64,000 nucleotides of DNA from CAIXQW01 sp046049675 (GTDB taxonomy: Bacteria > Bacteroidota > Bacteroidia > Chitinophagales > Chitinophagaceae), in assembly GCA_046049675.1 (NCBI GenBank), contig JBJORA010000028.1:1-64000 (forward strand), written 5' to 3'. The notes beneath the pieces are model-generated. The model was given only the letters and a program-made list of their open reading frames with translations. It was not told the DNA's origin and ran no database searches. Positions within the stretch are counted from its first letter, which is position 1; each line of letters opens with the position of its first letter. The position numbers were made by a program, and so were the translations under genes. Shown piece after piece: positions 62,201 through 64,000 of this stretch.

Positions 62201-63273
62201 CTATGGCAACCACTACAACAATCGTTAGTATCTCAGCAGCAAATACATTTAGCGTGACCATAACTGCTAGTACCACTACAGTCAATACGCAAGATATGTT
62301 GGCCTTAAGCGTAAGTGGCAATGAGCCTATTGCAAGTGCAGTGTGGAATGCACCTGGTGGTTTGAGCGCTGTTGGTACAACATTTAATGCGCAAGTATTT
62401 GCTGTCAATTCTGGCATATACACAGTACAAGCTACTAGCATTAATGGTTGTATAGCTAATAGTACAATTAGTATTACAGTTATTGATCGTCCTATTATTG
62501 CTGCAAAAGTTCTGCTGAATGGTCCGTACCTCACGGCAATGCTTGCTATGACCGATTCTTTACGACAAAAGAATTTGATACCTCTTACACAACCTTATGG
62601 TGCTGCGCCATACAACCAAGGCGTCGCACATACTGGAACAGAAACAATTAGCAGCTCAGTACTAAGTGCAAGCGGCAACAATGCTATTGTGGATTGGGTA
62701 TTGTTAGAATTACGTCATGCAACTACGCCAACAGTAGTAGTTGCAACACGTGCAGCACTATTGCAACGCGACGGCGATGTGGTGGATGTAGATGGTATAA
62801 GTCCAGTGTATTTTAGCACAGCACTAGCAGGTAATTATTTTGTTGCGATTCGCCATCGTAATCACTTAGGTATAATGACAGCTGCTGCTCTACCAATTAA
62901 TGATATGGTTGCAACGCTAGATTTTACAGAATCAAGTACGGCACTTTATACGAAGTCTAGTCCATTGCATAATCCATCACCTGCTACAGGTGCAACAAGG
63001 CAAGTAGGTATGAAGCGCACGCTATACGCAGGCAATTGTAATTTATCAAGTGCAAGTACAGCAAGTATCGTTACATATAATTCTGCCAGCATCAGTGATA
63101 GAGCAGCATTGCTAGCCGCGGTGCCAGGCACAGCAACACTCAATGGTTATACCCAATACGACTGCGACTTAAACGGCTTTGCACGCTTTAATGGTTTGTT
63201 GCCAGATAGATTGGTGATTCTTCAAAATTGCTTTAATAGCACAACTTTAGTTGTACGAGAGCAGTTGCCGTAG
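56260..63273 (+). CDS. Giant modular secreted protein: FDTDPGVGN repeats, MopE-like metal-binding repeats, CARDB domains
   Basis: A 2337-aa protein with a signal peptide ending ALGQI. Four ~75-85-residue repeats open with EYFFDTDPGVGN or close variants (~residues 27-325). About seven MopE-like units follow, each with DCNDN and a DxDxDG[YF]G calcium-loop motif; four of them carry E[IV]CDxxDNDCDG (~325-735). Next are several CARDB-type beta-sandwiches with E(L)NESNN ends (~850-1660), a SprB-like and Ig-like region, and a C-terminal module with VDWVLLELRHA, RAALLQRDGDVVDVDG and YFVAIRHRNHLG, which Bacteroidota attach to large secreted proteins. I see no standard T9SS type A or B ending. A calcium-stabilised adhesin is the best guess. 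Confidence 0.88.
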   Translation: MIKLRFIVSSLACLLLPFVALGQISTAEYFFDTDPGVGNATTIAVTSYNADSAEIAGQIQVPTSLAPGAHKVFVRFAKVIAGAPKWGLTQEQAFYILSNGASITALEYYFDADPGVGNGIALPLTTQNDTAIYLGKISTAGLNFGAHKVFVRGRNLYGSWGLVDMQPFFINQSGAVIAGGEYFFDTDPGVGNGIAIALNAAADSAVFNGNISTAGLPGGKHVLYVRTRDFSGRYSATEAKHFFINTTPILAEYFVDTDPGVGAGTPINLTLTTAGTAEYTGNIAIPTSVGTGTHKLYVRALDNAGQWGLVDSQGFTILCDKWFRDFDNDGYGNINDTLRTCVQPNGYVNNGLDCNDNNALEKPGQLWYVDADGDDYGIAPAIASCTRPPNAFAASELIASTTDCNDNAATAYPGATEICDGIDNDCDGAVDEGLLFTYYFDGDNDGYGVVSTTTIACSAPANYVALSGDCNDGNAAINPLATEVCDGIDNNCNGQTDEALLTNYYPDIDGDGFGNTAAVLAACTQPSGYITTAGDCNDNNSLINPLATEVCDNVDNDCDGLIDEGVTTVFYRDFDGDGFGNATNTINACSQPSGYVSNSTDCNDNAATVYPGAVEICDGLDNDCDGDIDAADANVVLNTYYADSDGDSYGNINNTQQACTAPVGHVSNSTDCNDANANEYPSQVWYIDADGDGYGTGATIIQCLQPANAYLPSSLDSIAGDCNDNNPAIKPNSQYFTFSSGVYANAVVSPLQGSTYTTFTFEVMYVDSSNAMPPASYPRAILDFEANGVYTGASDRTILLSAADVSDSITSDGKKYIGTINALPIGANYQTIIQTNVQSCAVNFGPFNYPDVVVYPDLQIFANDITFSTSNPSTGSPLTVFATIHNVSDFPGNNFVVHLRNQYDTTLVYPDITVATIAPHSSMQVSWNITTPSVPSWCPMQVYVDYANAIPETNELDNTAVRPFVNGNYNLPGRIVVTAEVTPQVSTTIANFNLTLSGKAHYSGVAVPLLDSSVAGATVSASIVETGAQFTGYTNSQGNYAMSFPKPLNPGLYHMQVHVTDYTLDGDTTTTFTIVYVAPPCFADITASIALSPHTSYAGFSSNTIFVGDSVSGTITITNNGCFTTGTAMYTAVSQTGGSLSIPSFTVPALAPGASYSVGFSNIVYNTIGTAAITVQADAYNVVNELNESNNGTVALINVISPLPDLSSTLGSNGYYSECNLPTSVSFTVVNGGGSPAFGVNCKLYRSKNGVLVDSVIHTIAVVAANSYSSVSIPFSYDAGLNYYTYALQADYTNSIAELNESNNNSGVIFTATACKPDLVIGGCMAVDVASSNAQYSGTLTVTATIGNVGNAAITTPIDVVFNLSGGTSYTVIHTGGLAAGANATVSTTITAPPPATQTISATVDPTNAYNEFSEGNNMAVGNMCVDLFPAALCYGVNFWDIVYIKNQAAVPYLALGTANLYTAQNVAVNVSVSGPGISGMQDLGNIIVPSATQNCICPLMISAANTFVFANAGIYTFTFTVDANNAYTECNESNNVMVRTVTVLEQPDMRILSQYINPSLLNPNVGQAVTFDISYDNVGVQNIADTMELMLRVNNTNIDSAQVFGLTTNDNNTHHFATTWSSTIPGVHIVRAIIDHDAEVVELNELNNEATRAIIVGELPNMYFKKIFATNVVPNIGDQIAITGNVGNSGDSYAEADVRFSYIDNANDTILIGLTHVQVPANDSVIFNMPWTVADAKTNIIAEIINTTSLEATYDDNDSVIVLGNMIVSASVIPACDTLANGIAIANAAGGDAPYTYQWQTGLVNDSIIGAAGSYTVVATDVFGQTASTVVAINALARPTVSANATPTSVLVGNSAVLLASGASTYTWANAATLSATIGAMVSAQPAVTTIYTVTGASNYGCTNTATVTLTIIPLVQMDSAHSTAPSCATSSNGSIIVFASGGIAPISYALLPNTGLQTSPGVFSNLTAGTYTCTVTDATMATTTTIVSISAANTFSVTITASTTTVNTQDMLALSVSGNEPIASAVWNAPGGLSAVGTTFNAQVFAVNSGIYTVQATSINGCIANSTISITVIDRPIIAAKVLLNGPYLTAMLAMTDSLRQKNLIPLTQPYGAAPYNQGVAHTGTETISSSVLSASGNNAIVDWVLLELRHATTPTVVVATRAALLQRDGDVVDVDGISPVYFSTALAGNYFVAIRHRNHLGIMTAAALPINDMVATLDFTESSTALYTKSSPLHNPSPATGATRQVGMKRTLYAGNCNLSSASTASIVTYNSASISDRAALLAAVPGTATLNGYTQYDCDLNGFARFNGLLPDRLVILQNCFNSTTLVVREQLP

Positions 63274-63314
63274 TAGAAGTTGGAACAAGCAGGAACGGAT
63301 AATCTGTTGCTTAG

Positions 63315-64000
63315 CTAAAACCTAAAATTCTCTTGCGCTGCTTTCAACAACTTCTGATACTTCTTTAGATTGAATTGCACATAGGTACTTGGCTTATGCG
63401 CCACTGCTGTTTCTTTTTCAGTGAGCTCGTCAAGTATGCCAAGCTTTGCAATTTTTCTTCTAAAGTTGCGCTTGTCTATTTTGCGATTAAGAATTGCTTC
63501 GTACAAAAGATTGAGCTGTGTGATAGTAAACTTCTTAGGTAATAGGTGCAAGCCAATTGGTTTTGCTTGAATATCGCTACGCAACTTGTTTAAGCCCGCC
63601 TGTAAAATTTCTAAATGGTCAAAGGCGAGTTCTTCAATATCATAAACAGGCAGCCATTGTGCCGACTTTGCAAAAGAAGAAGGATTAAGGGCGCTATCAC
63701 TCATTTGAACTAAAGAGTAGTAGGCAATCGTCACAACACGCGCACTTGGTTCCTGACGAATGAACTTCAACCAATCTTTATCGCCTTTGGTTTCTGTACG
63801 GTTAGGGTCGCCAAAGGCGCCTATTTGTTCAAGATAGATGTTTTTAAGGCCGGTGAGTTCGTACAATATCCGATTTGCATTCTGATCAAGGTCTTGGGTA
63901 TCCAATATTAAGTCGCCGGGTAACGCCAATCTGAGCTTTTTGCCCTGCGCATCCGCACCTCGCTCAATCGTCAGTACCATAAGCTTTTCTAAGTCAAAGC
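63315..64000 (-). CDS. Nudix-related transcriptional regulator (NrtR/AraR family), 5' end beyond window
   Basis: The frame stays open to the window edge. Codons before ATG 63980 read FDLEKL, and the line FDLEKLMVLTIERG is typical of the middle of the N-terminal Nudix domain of NrtR/AraR regulators, so the true start lies outside. The Nudix box region (LPGDLILDTQDLDQNANRILYELTGL) lacks the catalytic REUXEE glutamates, so the domain should bind a ligand rather than hydrolyse it. The C-terminal half (FTITQLNLLYEAILNRKIDKRNFRRKIAKLGIL) is the winged-HTH DNA-binding part. In Bacteroides, members respond to NAD-related or sugar ligands; the ligand here is unknown. Confidence 0.85.
   Translation of the reverse strand, partial: FDLEKLMVLTIERGADAQGKKLRLALPGDLILDTQDLDQNANRILYELTGLKNIYLEQIGAFGDPNRTETKGDKDWLKFIRQEPSARVVTIAYYSLVQMSDSALNPSSFAKSAQWLPVYDIEELAFDHLEILQAGLNKLRSDIQAKPIGLHLLPKKFTITQLNLLYEAILNRKIDKRNFRRKIAKLGILDELTEKETAVAHKPSTYVQFNLKKYQKLLKAAQENFRF

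Noticed and set aside
1..64000. tRNA or rRNA genes
   Set aside because: I saw no cloverleaf with a GTTCGANNC-type T-arm and no rRNA landmark; an automatic scan would be needed to exclude them fully.

Overview
The window looks like chromosomal DNA from an AT-rich member of the Bacteroidota, probably a Chitinophaga- or Sphingobacterium-like lineage, though I cannot place it further. The evidence is several secreted proteins with type IX secretion (T9SS) C-terminal sorting domains of both type A and type B, SprB-like repeats, MqnA (futalosine menaquinone pathway), -7 boxes of the form TAnnTTTG, and almost no Shine-Dalgarno sequences. I see no rRNA, tRNA, CRISPR array, integrase or transposase.

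Positions 1-10850 are the most unusual part. Two-gene units, all on the + strand, are separated by imperfect palindromes of 95-97 bp whose outer arms are YCAAC on the left and GTTG on the right. Each unit encodes a secreted or lipid-anchored protein followed by a smaller exported protein. The sequence after the right-hand GTTG belongs to the next unit, and one palindrome has arms from two different sub-families. That is the layout expected of an integron-like gene-cassette array whose integrase lies outside the window. Two units carry 774-aa M4 metallopeptidases, and one of these has lost an active-site histidine.

Positions 11036-24850 hold mfd, a 21-bp tandem repeat, a small HTH regulator, a three-gene surface-protein operon whose first gene carries a C9 tract just after its start codon, a LytS/LytR-type two-component pair, a CotH-domain T9SS protein and mqnA. 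Positions 25470-34910 hold purB, a PIN toxin-antitoxin pair between related repeats, a three-gene membrane and coiled-coil cluster with a Ppx/GppA-like fold, a VOC protein, an aldehyde dehydrogenase, pyrD and a TerC-family protein. Positions 35180-43630 hold a SprB-repeat protein, a SRPBCC protein, a triplicated ~210-bp hairpin repeat, paaZ and a class V aminotransferase.

Positions 43700-64000 hold a T9SS protein, an HNH nuclease gene between two copies of a ~120-bp chain-of-hairpins repeat, a YkgJ protein, an OmpA protein with a helix-hairpin-helix coiled-coil partner, several small secreted proteins (two are tandem paralogues), a PhbB-like reductase, a Uma2 nuclease, a 2337-aa multidomain surface protein and the end of a Nudix-related regulator that runs off the window. 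A composite housekeeping-type intergenic repeat (AACCGC..GCAAAG with TTTGGG tracts) recurs at least five times. At least seven genes have a -7 box only 4-7 nt before the ATG, which suggests leaderless transcripts.
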